Source: a virus. From it: a stretch of DNA of 58,547 nucleotides. Under the pieces are notes generated by a model. The model was not told the DNA's origin, ran no database searches, and saw only the letters and a list, made by a program, of their open reading frames with translations. The position numbers and the translations under genes are program-made. Below, in pieces: positions 15,883 through 23,575 of this stretch. The stretch spans positions 1 to 58,547 of the IMG/VR virus record IMGVR_UViG_3300037156_000120. One strand, given 5' to 3'. Position 1 is the stretch's first letter. Every line of letters starts with the position of its first letter.

Positions 15883-16074
15883 TCATTTAACCAGTGTTGG
15901 CTTAGAAAGTTGTCTGGCGGCTGAAACAGTCGTCTGAGTGAACGAGCTATTCAAATCCTCGCGGCTCAGATAGTTCATTTCGCCCTTCCCACATTCCCAG
16001 CAAATAACTTCGCGCTCGCTGTCCTCCAAGTTTCCGCAATGGCCGCAGCGCCATATTCCTTTTATCTTCGCCAT
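15883..16074 (-). CDS. Zinc-ribbon protein (63 aa)
   Basis: ATG 16074 preceded by GAGGGAGACGGGC. CGHCGN and CWECGKGE knuckles, about 17 residues apart, form a rubredoxin-like zinc ribbon. Ser/Thr-rich C-terminus. Function unknown. Confidence 0.7.
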   Translation of the reverse strand: MAKIKGIWRCGHCGNLEDSEREVICWECGKGEMNYLSREDLNSSFTQTTVSAARQLSKPTLVK

Positions 16075-16085
16075 GCCCGTCTCCC

Positions 16086-16223
16086 TCAGTGGAAAGTGAT
16101 GTGGTGAAACGCCCACCAGATGGCAGCCGGTATCCCGACAACGACAGCCGCAGCCGCGACGATCATCCCGAAGATGCCGAATTTAATCAGCGTGTCTAAG
16201 CCGTCGAACATACCCGGTCCCAT
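16086..16223 (-). CDS. Single-TM mini-protein (45 aa)
   Basis: ATG 16223 preceded by GGGGGATAATC. Starts MGPGMFDGLDTLIKFG, with one TM segment IFGMIVAAAAVVVGIPAAIWW and a His-rich end FHHITFH. Likely an inner-membrane peptide. Function unknown. Confidence 0.65.
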   Translation of the reverse strand: MGPGMFDGLDTLIKFGIFGMIVAAAAVVVGIPAAIWWAFHHITFH

Positions 16224-16225
16224 GA

Positions 16226-16411
16226 TTATCCCCCTGCTTGAAGTTGTGGCGCGATGTTCGCCAGTCGTGTTTGATCCAGCCGCAGGCGCTCACCGTAATA
16301 GGCAATGGCCCACCGAAGGGTAATGGCCTCGCAATCCACGCACGGTTCATCAAACGTCTTTCCGTGGGAACAGCCTTTGCGCTTTACGTCTGACAAATTC
16401 GGCTCCTTCAA
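16226..16411 (-). CDS. Cys/His mini-protein (61 aa)
   Basis: TTG start at 16411 overlaps the previous gene's stop (TTGA). The motif CSHGKTFDEPCVDC is a likely zinc site, followed by an amphipathic helix. Such short CxHG-x-CxxC proteins are frequent in proteobacterial phages. Function unknown. Confidence 0.65.
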   Translation of the reverse strand: MKEPNLSDVKRKGCSHGKTFDEPCVDCEAITLRWAIAYYGERLRLDQTRLANIAPQLQAGG

Positions 16412-16947
16412 TCTGCTAGATGTTTTGGTGGACGCCCGACGCCAACGCCGCGCGGCTTCAAAAGCTGATAGGCCAAGCTGCGGGTCAGGCCGATCAGGGC
16501 CAACACTTCCGCCAGCTTCAATTTCGGATTGCGCCAGTGAACCAGCATTTCGCGCTCGGACATTTTGGCCCGGTCCACTATCTCCTGGCGGCGCTTCTCG
16601 GCCAGATATGCCTCCGAAGGCTTCTCAGGCTCCAGCGCGGCATCGCGCATCGTTACGCCGTGGGTTTTGCTGTCCTGGCCGGTCACAATGTCATGGACGG
16701 TCACGCCCTGGCCGTGGAAGCGTTCCAGCGCCTTGCGGATCGCCACCTTGCCGCCGAAGCTGCGAAGGCCATCCACGGTGCCAAGGCGCTCGCCGCTCTT
16801 GAGCGTGATCTTCGACCAATGCTCTGACGGCTCCCAGCCTTCGTAAATATCCTTGCCGCGAACGCCCATATCCACCATGCGGGCGAAAACCTTCTTGGTC
16901 CCGGCATAGTATCTAATTGGTTTTGGGGCTGGTTTTTCTTTAAGCAT
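16408..16947 (-). CDS. Resolvase-like HTH protein without visible catalytic serine (179 aa)
   Basis: The overall pattern resembles a small serine recombinase: an early YYAG segment where YARVS would stand, LKSGERLGTVDGLRSFGG, RKALERFHGQGVTVHDIV, and a C-terminal HTH (KLAEVLALIGLTRSLAYQLL) followed by a basic GRPPK tail. I do not find the nucleophilic serine, so it is probably a DNA-binding protein rather than an active recombinase. ATG 16947 lies only 9 bp from the -10 box of a promoter whose -10 is covered by a perfect palindrome, so it may regulate itself. The family assignment is tentative. Confidence 0.5.
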   Translation of the reverse strand: MLKEKPAPKPIRYYAGTKKVFARMVDMGVRGKDIYEGWEPSEHWSKITLKSGERLGTVDGLRSFGGKVAIRKALERFHGQGVTVHDIVTGQDSKTHGVTMRDAALEPEKPSEAYLAEKRRQEIVDRAKMSEREMLVHWRNPKLKLAEVLALIGLTRSLAYQLLKPRGVGVGRPPKHLAD

Positions 16948-16955
16948 GGAAACAT

Positions 16956-16984
16956 TCCATAGCCTATGGACAATTACCCGTCAA
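16956..16984 (-). promoter_or_regulatory. Sigma70-like promoter with palindromic operator
   Basis: On the minus strand, -35 TTGACG (16979-16984), a 17-bp spacer, and -10 TATGGA (16956-16961). A perfect 15-bp palindrome TCCATAGCCTATGGA (16956-16970) covers the -10 and part of the spacer. The expected start of transcription, near 16949, is almost at the ATG (16947), so the message would be leaderless or nearly so. The core ATAG-C-CTAT resembles the element at the other early promoters. Confidence 0.7.
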
Positions 16985-17100
16985 GGGCGTATATCGCTGG
17001 AACTGACCCTGGCTGAGGCTTTATGCCAGCGCAAGTTGGTTCTGGGGACTAGACCACGCCGATGCCGAAGCGGTGGGGCTCAAATTACAAGAGAGGCCGA
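16985..17100. other. Non-coding gap upstream of the 16.95-kb promoter
   Basis: About 116 bp between the SNF2-like helicase stop and the promoter. I see no supported gene and no clear terminator, so transcription from the replication genes may run into the small-gene operon. Confidence 0.5.
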
Positions 17101-18483
17101 TCAAGCGGCGCGCTTCATGTAATCGAGCAGCGCCTCTTGGACGCTTTTCTTGCCGACAAGACGATCATAGACGCCGAGATCCATCGTGTGGCGCGCGAGG
17201 ATCAAATGCACGAAGACCGGGCGATCGTAACCAGACTGCTTCTGGCGCATCGGGCCAATGCGCTCGATGATCTGCATGAAGTTTTCCAGATTCCAGTCGA
17301 CGCCAAAGAACACGAGGATATTGCCGCCATCCTGCAGATTCAGGCCGTGACCGGCTGACGCCGGGTGCGCAAAGAGAATCGGGATCTTGCCCGCGTTCCA
17401 ATCCGCTTCGGTGCTGGGCTTCGCGTCGAGCACGCGGCCATTGGGAAACGCTTTCTGAAGGCGCTCGAGATCCGCGACAAAATTATAGGCGACCAGAACC
17501 GGCGTGCCGTTCGCCTCTTCGATCACGCTCTTCAGCGCATCGATCTTGGCGTCGTGCAGCTCTTCCCACTGGCCTTTTGTTTCCGATATGTCGCTGTCGC
17601 CGGTATAGCAGAAGCCATTGGCGATCTGCAGTAGCTTGCTGGTCTTGACCGCAGCGTTGGCGGCGCCGACACCCTTTCCCTTGATCTCCGTGAATTTCTT
17701 CTTCTCCATTTCGCGGTAGATCTTGCGGACGCTATCGGGCAGATCCACGAAAACCTGATTGTAGATCGGCTCGTCGACGTCGAGACCTTTGACGGTGATG
17801 TAGACGTCGTGAACCTTCACGTGGATCTCGCTCTCGGCGTGCGCCATCGGCTCGAGGCTGTAGCCATCCTTACCGCGCTGAAACCAGCGGTTTTCGAAAG
17901 CCGTGAATGAATCGCCGAGACGCGCGCCTTTATCGATGAAATAGGTCTGGCCCCATAGATCCTTGAGCCCATTAGGCGACGGCGTGCCTGTCAGGCCGAT
18001 AAGACGGGTGATCTTGTCGAAGGCGACCTTCTTCAGCGCCTGCCCGCGCTTGGCGCCCTGTGTGACGCGCGTGCCTTTGAGCCGGGTGAATTCATCGGGA
18101 ATGACGGTATGAAACGGCCAGTCATCGCCCAGTTCTTCGACCAGCCACGGGACGTTCTCATAATTGATGGCCATGATCTGCGCGTCGACAGTCAGCGCCT
18201 TCTCGCGCTCTTTCGGTGTGCCGGTGATGATCGATGCGCGCAGATGGTTCAGATGCTTCCATTTCTCGAGCTCAGGCCCCCAGACTGTGCGCGCGACGCG
18301 CAGGGGCGCGATTACCAACGCCGGGAAGATGTCATCCTCGACCAGCGTCAGCTGGTCGAGCGCTGTCAGCGTGCAGACCGTCTTACCGCCGCCCATCGGC
18401 GCCCAGATCCCGCAACGCTTGTTGTCGCGAATGAACTGCATCGTCGGGTATTGATAGTCGTGCGGGACGAAGATCCTGCTCAC
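17101..18483 (-). CDS. SNF2-like superfamily 2 helicase (460 aa)
   Basis: ATP-dependent DNA translocase/helicase of the phage SNF2-like type. Walker A APMGGGKT (residues 28-35), DEFT in place of DEAH (130-133), motif III TGTPSPNG (165-172), and C-terminal motifs HPASAGHGLNLQDGG and QIIERIGPMRQ. Family members usually carry an Arg-rich ERIGRxRQ, so the Gly-Pro in ERIGPM is slightly unusual. It overlaps the VRR-NUC gene by ATGA-type spacing. The trio helicase, VRR-NUC and polymerase A is a common phage replication/recombination block. Confidence 0.9.
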   Translation of the reverse strand: MSRIFVPHDYQYPTMQFIRDNKRCGIWAPMGGGKTVCTLTALDQLTLVEDDIFPALVIAPLRVARTVWGPELEKWKHLNHLRASIITGTPKEREKALTVDAQIMAINYENVPWLVEELGDDWPFHTVIPDEFTRLKGTRVTQGAKRGQALKKVAFDKITRLIGLTGTPSPNGLKDLWGQTYFIDKGARLGDSFTAFENRWFQRGKDGYSLEPMAHAESEIHVKVHDVYITVKGLDVDEPIYNQVFVDLPDSVRKIYREMEKKKFTEIKGKGVGAANAAVKTSKLLQIANGFCYTGDSDISETKGQWEELHDAKIDALKSVIEEANGTPVLVAYNFVADLERLQKAFPNGRVLDAKPSTEADWNAGKIPILFAHPASAGHGLNLQDGGNILVFFGVDWNLENFMQIIERIGPMRQKQSGYDRPVFVHLILARHTMDLGVYDRLVGKKSVQEALLDYMKRAA

Positions 18484-18788
18484 GATTTTATAACCACATG
18501 TGCTTTTATGAAATCATCGATCTTCTCGATCGTATCCAGAATGAACACGGTGATGCCACTCTCGCGCAACTTTTTGTGCTCTTCCAGCTGCTGCGGTTCA
18601 GCTTTTCCGCCGGGGCGCTTCAACTCTACGAAATAGATATAAGCTGGCTTGTAAGGCGCAGATGGCCACCAGACCATGCGATCGGGCGCGCCGTTACGTC
18701 CAATCCATTTAATTTTTCGGACAAAGCCGCCAGATACGCGCATTTGTTCTACGAGATAGTTTTCGATTTTTCCTTCAGGCGTTGTCAC
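18480..18788 (-). CDS. VRR-NUC domain nuclease (102 aa)
   Basis: Compact PD-(D/E)XK nuclease of the VRR-NUC type: GAPDRMVWWP, then YFVELKRPGGKAEPQQ and LRESG. Asp in GAPD and Glu/Lys in VELK are the expected catalytic residues. Probably a structure-specific (junction/flap) nuclease in phage replication. It overlaps the genes on both sides by 4 bp. Confidence 0.92.
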   Translation of the reverse strand: MTTPEGKIENYLVEQMRVSGGFVRKIKWIGRNGAPDRMVWWPSAPYKPAYIYFVELKRPGGKAEPQQLEEHKKLRESGITVFILDTIEKIDDFIKAHVVIKS

Positions 18789-20776
18789 GATTGATCCTTA
18801 CGATATCTGTGTGTCTCGAAGCCAGCTGCTGCGAGCGGCAAACCTTGCATCCACGTCGTTTTTTCTATCATCATTTTGGAAAGAGCTTCGTCTGTGAATT
18901 CTTCAGTGTCGGGCGTCTCGGTGATCAGCTCGTCGTGTGCGTGGAGACAGACTTCATAGCCAGCTTGTTCCGCGGCTTTCATACCGCGAGCAAGAATATC
19001 ACGGGCGACTTTTTCAGTGACGTTCTGCAGCAACTTCGGGCCATAGGTGTCGAGCTGCGTCCATTGCCGGGTGTATTGATCAATGCCGTCATAGACCAGC
19101 TGGCCGTCTTCGCGCTCATCGACTGCAGGATATGAAAGATAGCTGCCGGAAGGCGTCTTGATGCGCAGCCATTTTACGCCGTTGTGAACGACGCAATCCA
19201 TCTCCAAAACACCAGCAACAAATCTGCCGCCGACATTTCGAACAGCCTGACGGCAAGCCCATTCGAGATCGTACCAGAAAGATTTGATCGCAGGATGCGC
19301 CTTGCGCCATTTCTGAACGATCTCGACGACTTCGCTCTCCGGAAGCGACACGCCGTACGCCGCGCCCATTTTCATAAACGCGCCGACCGCACCACCATAT
19401 TGCAAGCTCAACTCCATGACCTTGCCGACAGCGCGCATCAGACCGAGGCCGTGTTTCTTGTCGGCGATCACCATCTCGGGCGTTACGCCGAAAGCGCGAG
19501 CATAGGCGAGCACATAGATGTCGTGACCGATGCCTTTATCGTACTCGAAGAAAGCGCGAACCTTCCACGCCTCGCCAGCCAGCCACGCAACTACGCGGCC
19601 TTCGATATTGCTGAGATCCGCGATCACCAGCTTTTTGCCGAATTCAGAAATCAGCGTACCACGCACCGCCGAGGCGCAGAGATCCATGACAGTCGCGAAT
19701 TTTATTTCATCGCTGGTATCGAAGATCAGATCTTCGCAATCGGCTTTCATGGCCGCAATGCCCAGATCTATGAGATCTTGTTTTATGGTTGGGCGCGGAA
19801 GATTCTGCGGCTGAAACAGACGCCCGCTCCACCGAAGCGTCCGGCCCGCTCCGCAGAATTGCAGCGTGCCGCGCAGGCGCTTATCGCGCGTGGATGTGCC
19901 TTTCACCAAGACGGTATATTTCGCCGGGCTGGTGGCCGCCGCCTGCTGGCGAATCTCCAGCAGCTCGCGAACGGCTTCCGTCATCTCATCTTTCAGCGCC
20001 GTGGCTACGGTGCCCTTGGTCATGTCGACCATATTGAAATTGTGCTCTTCACCGAGATGTTCGAGGAGCTTCGCACGCTGCGTGGCCGAGCCGACTTTAC
20101 CATCAGTGAGTTTGTCCATGCGCGCCGCTAGAAGTATTTGCGACCGAGCGGCGGCGCGCAGGGCTGCATGCGCCAGATCCATGTCGACCTTGATGCCGCG
20201 ATCGTTGATCTTCTGGTCGAGGATCCAGAGCTCGCATTCTTTGGGTGTCAGATTCCAACGCGGCATAAGCCTGCGGCATTCGCGCATCGAGACGATATCG
20301 AAACCAGCGTACTCGACAAACTCGGCCCATTCCTTCGGATGGGTCTCTTTAGTCGCGCGGCGCAGCTTCATGTTCTTGGGGCGCGGCTTGCAGAAAAGAT
20401 TGATCAGCTTTTTGCCGGTCTTCTTTTTCGCCATGTCCTCGGCGACGCCCAGCACTTGGCAGAGCTGATCCAATCCGCCAGGCAAGGCGTGCGCGTAGGC
20501 CGTGACCATCGTGTCTTCGATCTTCTCGACCGGGATCCTGACGCCGCAAGCGGCGAACATCGTACGGTCAAAAAAGCTGTTGTGAATGATGATCGTGTCG
20601 GCGTCGTCGATCATCGCCTGGATCTGCGCTGGCACAAAATCCTCAAGCACGTCGACAGGATTATCGTCCCACGCATATGCGGTGAGGATGATCTCGACGC
20701 GCTCAGAATAGGCGTACGTCCCGTTCTTCAACGGGATGTCGCTCCACGTTTCCGCATCAATGTGTAAAACAGCCAC
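18785..20776 (-). CDS. Family A DNA polymerase with 3'-5' exonuclease domain (663 aa)
   Basis: Replicative polymerase. The exonuclease domain begins at once with HIDAET (Asp7, Glu9) and a later IIHNSFFDR. Polymerase motif A is IADLSNIEGR (about residue 384), motif B the helix RAVGKVMELSLQYGG (about 446), motif C HAHDELITE (about 612). No 5'-3' exonuclease domain. The size is close to the T7-type enzymes. GTG start at 20776 with AAGGAAAATGCGAA upstream, a leader shared with several other early genes. A hairpin with a T-run precedes it. Confidence 0.95.
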   Translation of the reverse strand: MAVLHIDAETWSDIPLKNGTYAYSERVEIILTAYAWDDNPVDVLEDFVPAQIQAMIDDADTIIIHNSFFDRTMFAACGVRIPVEKIEDTMVTAYAHALPGGLDQLCQVLGVAEDMAKKKTGKKLINLFCKPRPKNMKLRRATKETHPKEWAEFVEYAGFDIVSMRECRRLMPRWNLTPKECELWILDQKINDRGIKVDMDLAHAALRAAARSQILLAARMDKLTDGKVGSATQRAKLLEHLGEEHNFNMVDMTKGTVATALKDEMTEAVRELLEIRQQAAATSPAKYTVLVKGTSTRDKRLRGTLQFCGAGRTLRWSGRLFQPQNLPRPTIKQDLIDLGIAAMKADCEDLIFDTSDEIKFATVMDLCASAVRGTLISEFGKKLVIADLSNIEGRVVAWLAGEAWKVRAFFEYDKGIGHDIYVLAYARAFGVTPEMVIADKKHGLGLMRAVGKVMELSLQYGGAVGAFMKMGAAYGVSLPESEVVEIVQKWRKAHPAIKSFWYDLEWACRQAVRNVGGRFVAGVLEMDCVVHNGVKWLRIKTPSGSYLSYPAVDEREDGQLVYDGIDQYTRQWTQLDTYGPKLLQNVTEKVARDILARGMKAAEQAGYEVCLHAHDELITETPDTEEFTDEALSKMMIEKTTWMQGLPLAAAGFETHRYRKDQS

Positions 20777-20800
20777 TTCGCATTTTCCTTGTCAGCAATT

Positions 20801-20835
20801 AGAAAAGCGGCGCCCAGCCGTTAAACCGGGCGCCG
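20801..20835 (-). terminator. Intrinsic terminator/attenuator between GapR and polymerase genes
   Basis: Minus-strand stem CGGCGCCC / GGGCGCCG with a 12-nt loop, followed by CTTTTCT. It lies after the GapR stop and upstream of the polymerase RBS. No promoter is obvious between them, so it may attenuate rather than fully stop transcription. Confidence 0.65.
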
Positions 20836-20839
20836 GTAC

Positions 20840-21097
20840 TCAGACCAGATCGTTGAAATCAAGACCGACAGCCGATCGATAAAGATCGAGGATCGCATCC
20901 TGTTCCTGCAGATCCGCCTTGTCCAGCTTACGCAAGCGGACAATCATCCGCATAATCCGAGTATTGAAACCGGTGCCTTTGGCCTCGGAGTAAATTTCCC
21001 GAATGTCTGCAGATATGGTGTCCTTCTCTTCCGTCAGGCGCTCGACGCGCTCGATAAAAGATTTCAAAACATCCTTGGCGAATCCGCTTTTCGCCAT
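20840..21097 (-). CDS. gapR: GapR family (DUF2312) nucleoid-associated protein (85 aa)
   Basis: Nearly full-length match in memory to DUF2312/GapR: FIERVERLTEEKDTISADI, REIYSEAKGTGFNTRIMRMI, RLRKLDKADLQEQDAILDLY. In alphaproteobacteria GapR binds AT-rich overtwisted DNA ahead of replication forks and assists topoisomerases. The protein is coiled-coil and probably tetrameric. Its place between the ssDNA-binding-like DUF2815 gene and the polymerase fits a role in phage replication or in competing with the host protein. ATG overlaps the upstream stop (TGATG). Confidence 0.88.
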   Translation of the reverse strand: MAKSGFAKDVLKSFIERVERLTEEKDTISADIREIYSEAKGTGFNTRIMRMIVRLRKLDKADLQEQDAILDLYRSAVGLDFNDLV

Positions 21098-21663
21098 CAG
21101 GTCAGACTTTCGTCTTCGTCGGCGGCAAGATCCTTGAAGTCCTCGCCCGTCGCCGGGGTCGAACCACCGAAGGCTTCGCCGTCTTTAGCAAACATCACAC
21201 CGGCGATGTTGGCGTTGATGCGGCGACCCCACTTGTTGTCCTGCGCCCAGATATCAATCTTGGCGTGGACGAAACACCCCGAGTAGATCAACGACTTGAT
21301 GTCACGGGGGTCCGTGACTTCGCGGTTGAACTTGTCGAACACGGTGGGACGGTTCTTGCTGCGCGTCGACAGCGAGAACATGCCTTCAAAACCGGCATAG
21401 GCTTCGCCGGTCTTCTTGTTGCGATAGGACGCCTTCACGAAGCACAATTTCTTGTCTTCCTTCAGAAGCTCCAGCACGCTGGTCGCCTTGTCTTTCCACT
21501 GCTCTTTGGCAACCGCCGCCATGGCGTCCTCGATCAGTTGAACCTCGGGCGACTTCGGGACGATGATGAACTTCGCCTGATACGCAGGCTCACCTTCGCC
21601 GAACGCTTCCGGCTTGTCCAAGGCCGGGAAAGAGATACGGACATTCTTCAGTCGCAGTTCCAT
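21097..21663 (-). CDS. DUF2815 protein, probable ssDNA-binding protein (188 aa)
   Basis: Starts MELRLKNVRISFPALDKPEAF and contains AKFIIVPKSPEVQLIEDAM and FVHAKIDIWAQDNKWGRRIN, the hallmarks of DUF2815, a phage family with an OB-like fold thought to bind single-stranded DNA. Acidic C-terminal tail (LAADEDESLT), as in SSB-type proteins. It sits between the DUF2800 nuclease gene and gapR in the replication block. Confidence 0.85.
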   Translation of the reverse strand: MELRLKNVRISFPALDKPEAFGEGEPAYQAKFIIVPKSPEVQLIEDAMAAVAKEQWKDKATSVLELLKEDKKLCFVKASYRNKKTGEAYAGFEGMFSLSTRSKNRPTVFDKFNREVTDPRDIKSLIYSGCFVHAKIDIWAQDNKWGRRINANIAGVMFAKDGEAFGGSTPATGEDFKDLAADEDESLT

Positions 21664-21666
21664 TTT

Positions 21667-22881
21667 TCAGTCTTCCTTTTCGCTGCTTGCAATTAAATCC
21701 CGGAAGGTTTCTTCCGAGACAGTCGAAACGTCCAACGCCGGACGCTTATCCGTGACGAGAGCCACGGATGGTTTGCCGTCGCTGCGGGTAATCAGATTCT
21801 GCATCTTCGCCCACAGCTTCGACTTTGTCTTCTTGAGAAGCTTTTCAGCCGTGGTCGGGCTAATCAGCTTCATGTCGTACATTTCACTCTGCTTCAACTT
21901 AGCGCTCTTCATCGCGTCCGTCGCAGCAACCTCATCGGCCCAGGCACGGTTGCCCTTACGCCCCTCGACGATCTTATAGCCCGGCACGTCTCGCCGGTCG
22001 AAGAGACGACGCTCGGTCTCCGCACGAATCGCCTTGCACCAATGCTCGACCAGCGGGACTTTATCCATCGCGTTGGCCAGAGCATTCTCGTTCACTTCCG
22101 CGAGATCCGCGAAATCGTCTTTGGTGGCCAGATGACCGACGATTCCATGGACCTCTTCTTTCAAAGCCGGGCACGTCGCCTTGGCCTTGCAGAATCGGCA
22201 TTGCTTCTCGCCCGGAACAAGGTCAGCAGTTTCATCCGCGCCGAGAGCAAGACTCGCGGCGAGCTTCGCCGTCTCTATGAACAGCTCCAGCTTTTCAGGC
22301 GCGATGCAGCAATCGCTAATATGATCAATGCGCGGCTGGAAGATGATCATCACGTAGTCGTTAGCGTCGACCATCATGCCGTAGTCATTAACCGCGCCGA
22401 CAAGATAGAGCAGCGCTTGCTCGTTGTCCTCGGCATCGACCTTGACGCCCATCCCGTATTTCAGATCGATGACAGTAACGCGATCTGGAAATAGAATGAT
22501 GACGTCTGCCGTGCCGGTGCTGCCCGGCACGCCAATCGCTTCAGAGAAATCGACGCGCTTCTCGACGAGAATCTGGCCGGTCTCGCCAGCAGTCTGATAA
22601 ACGAATTCGATATAATTCTCGACATGCTCGACCATGTCTTTGGTGACGCAAAACTCGAATTCATCGGCGGACATCATGCGACCGAGATAATCTTCGGGCA
22701 CATCTTTTTTGCCGTCCAGCCGGGCTTGAATGCATTCAGAACCGATTTGATGCGCGATGGTGCCTTCCGCCGCGTACTTCGAGGGTTGATCCTTGATCTT
22801 GCTTTCCAGGGCAAGGCTCCCCGGGCAACGCATCCAGCGATGCGCACCCGAGGGGGAGAGCATTGAATGTTCTCCTGCCAT
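21667..22881 (-). CDS. DUF2800 RecB-like nuclease (404 aa)
   Basis: Phage exonuclease-like protein. N-terminal LSPSGAHRWMRCPGS and EGTIAHQIG are family signatures; the PD-(D/E)XK core is GTADVIILFPDRVTVIDLKYG (Asp, then Asp-x-Lys). A Cys cluster CRFCKAKATC may hold zinc or an Fe-S cluster. Usually found with DUF2815, as here, suggesting a recombination/replication pair. The start is three bases after the upstream gene's region, with no operon break. Confidence 0.88.
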   Translation of the reverse strand: MAGEHSMLSPSGAHRWMRCPGSLALESKIKDQPSKYAAEGTIAHQIGSECIQARLDGKKDVPEDYLGRMMSADEFEFCVTKDMVEHVENYIEFVYQTAGETGQILVEKRVDFSEAIGVPGSTGTADVIILFPDRVTVIDLKYGMGVKVDAEDNEQALLYLVGAVNDYGMMVDANDYVMIIFQPRIDHISDCCIAPEKLELFIETAKLAASLALGADETADLVPGEKQCRFCKAKATCPALKEEVHGIVGHLATKDDFADLAEVNENALANAMDKVPLVEHWCKAIRAETERRLFDRRDVPGYKIVEGRKGNRAWADEVAATDAMKSAKLKQSEMYDMKLISPTTAEKLLKKTKSKLWAKMQNLITRSDGKPSVALVTDKRPALDVSTVSEETFRDLIASSEKED

Positions 22882-22885
22882 GGTC

Positions 22886-23236
22886 CTAGACGTCCAGCGC
22901 GGTGTCGACAGCCGCGATGAAAGCCGGATACTGGTCGGCCTTCAGCTGCGGCGCCTTCTCGACGCCAAACTTCGCCAGAACTTCCAGCGCAGCCGGGCGG
23001 CCCTTAGCTTCAGCCAGCTTCAGGACACGCCGCGCGATGTCCTTGGCATAGCTGATTTCGGCGACGTCGGTCTTGGAGGCGGTCTTCTCTTCCTTCGGCG
23101 CGGTTTCCTTGGGCGCTTTGTTTGCTTCTTTGGGCGCTTCGGCTCTGGAGACGGTGGTAGCGACTTGCTCACCCGCGAAATGCGCGACGATTGCGTCAAA
23201 CTCCGCGAGGGTATCTGCTTCAATATTGATTCTCAT
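22886..23236 (-). CDS. Hypothetical replication-region protein (116 aa)
   Basis: Start ATG 23236 chosen (AAAGGACCATACAAA upstream). N-terminal MRINIEADTLAEFDAIVAHF, then a Lys/Glu/Ala/Pro-rich linker (about 35-65) and a helical C-terminal part (ARRVLKLAEAKGRPAALEVL). This layout, with a linker and a C-terminal rHDD-like region, is seen in phage ssDNA-binding-associated proteins. Function uncertain. Confidence 0.7.
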   Translation of the reverse strand: MRINIEADTLAEFDAIVAHFAGEQVATTVSRAEAPKEANKAPKETAPKEEKTASKTDVAEISYAKDIARRVLKLAEAKGRPAALEVLAKFGVEKAPQLKADQYPAFIAAVDTALDV

Positions 23237-23350
23237 TTTGTATGGTCCTTTGGTTGGTGGTTGTAGACTCAATTCGCTTGCTAGAATTTTCGCATATGAG
23301 CAGTTAGCAAGTCGTCCTGCTTATCTGATTCAATTATAGAATTGCAATAG
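23237..23350 (-). promoter_or_regulatory. Intergenic region with possible minus-strand promoter
   Basis: AT-rich 114-bp gap. A perfect minus-strand -10 TATAAT (23333-23338) is present but without a good -35 at 17 bp. Two GANTC sites (near 23266 and 23328), the CcrM methylation target read by GcrA-type factors, lie in the gap. ATAGCTAT at 23347-23354 resembles the operator core seen elsewhere. Weak evidence overall. Confidence 0.35.
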
Positions 23351-23566
23351 CTATCTCCGCGTCTGATTAGCAATTTGTTGTATTTCGAGATCCCATAGAG
23401 CTTTGTGACCACGAGTCATGACGTAGACGCGATACTCGCTCGCCACAACAATCATGTCTTGGAATTGAATCAACCCAACTATTTTCTGGCCGTCTTCCGG
23501 ACCCCAAAAATCTTGAAGTGTTGGGCGATAGCGCCAGCGATTCCAGATGCGCATAAACCAGTTCAT
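23351..23566 (-). CDS. Hypothetical basic protein (71 aa)
   Basis: ATG 23566 follows AGGAGACCGAG. Basic, Trp-rich start MNWFMRIWNRWRYRP, then a small beta-rich domain (KIVGLIQFQDMIVVASEYRVYVM). Could be membrane-associated at its N-terminus. No family recognised. Confidence 0.65.
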   Translation of the reverse strand: MNWFMRIWNRWRYRPTLQDFWGPEDGQKIVGLIQFQDMIVVASEYRVYVMTRGHKALWDLEIQQIANQTRR

Positions 23567-23575
23567 CTCGGTCTC

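Noticed and set aside
19184-20131. 315-codon plus-strand frame
   Set aside because: Antisense to the family A polymerase, which has all motifs. No RBS or family signature.
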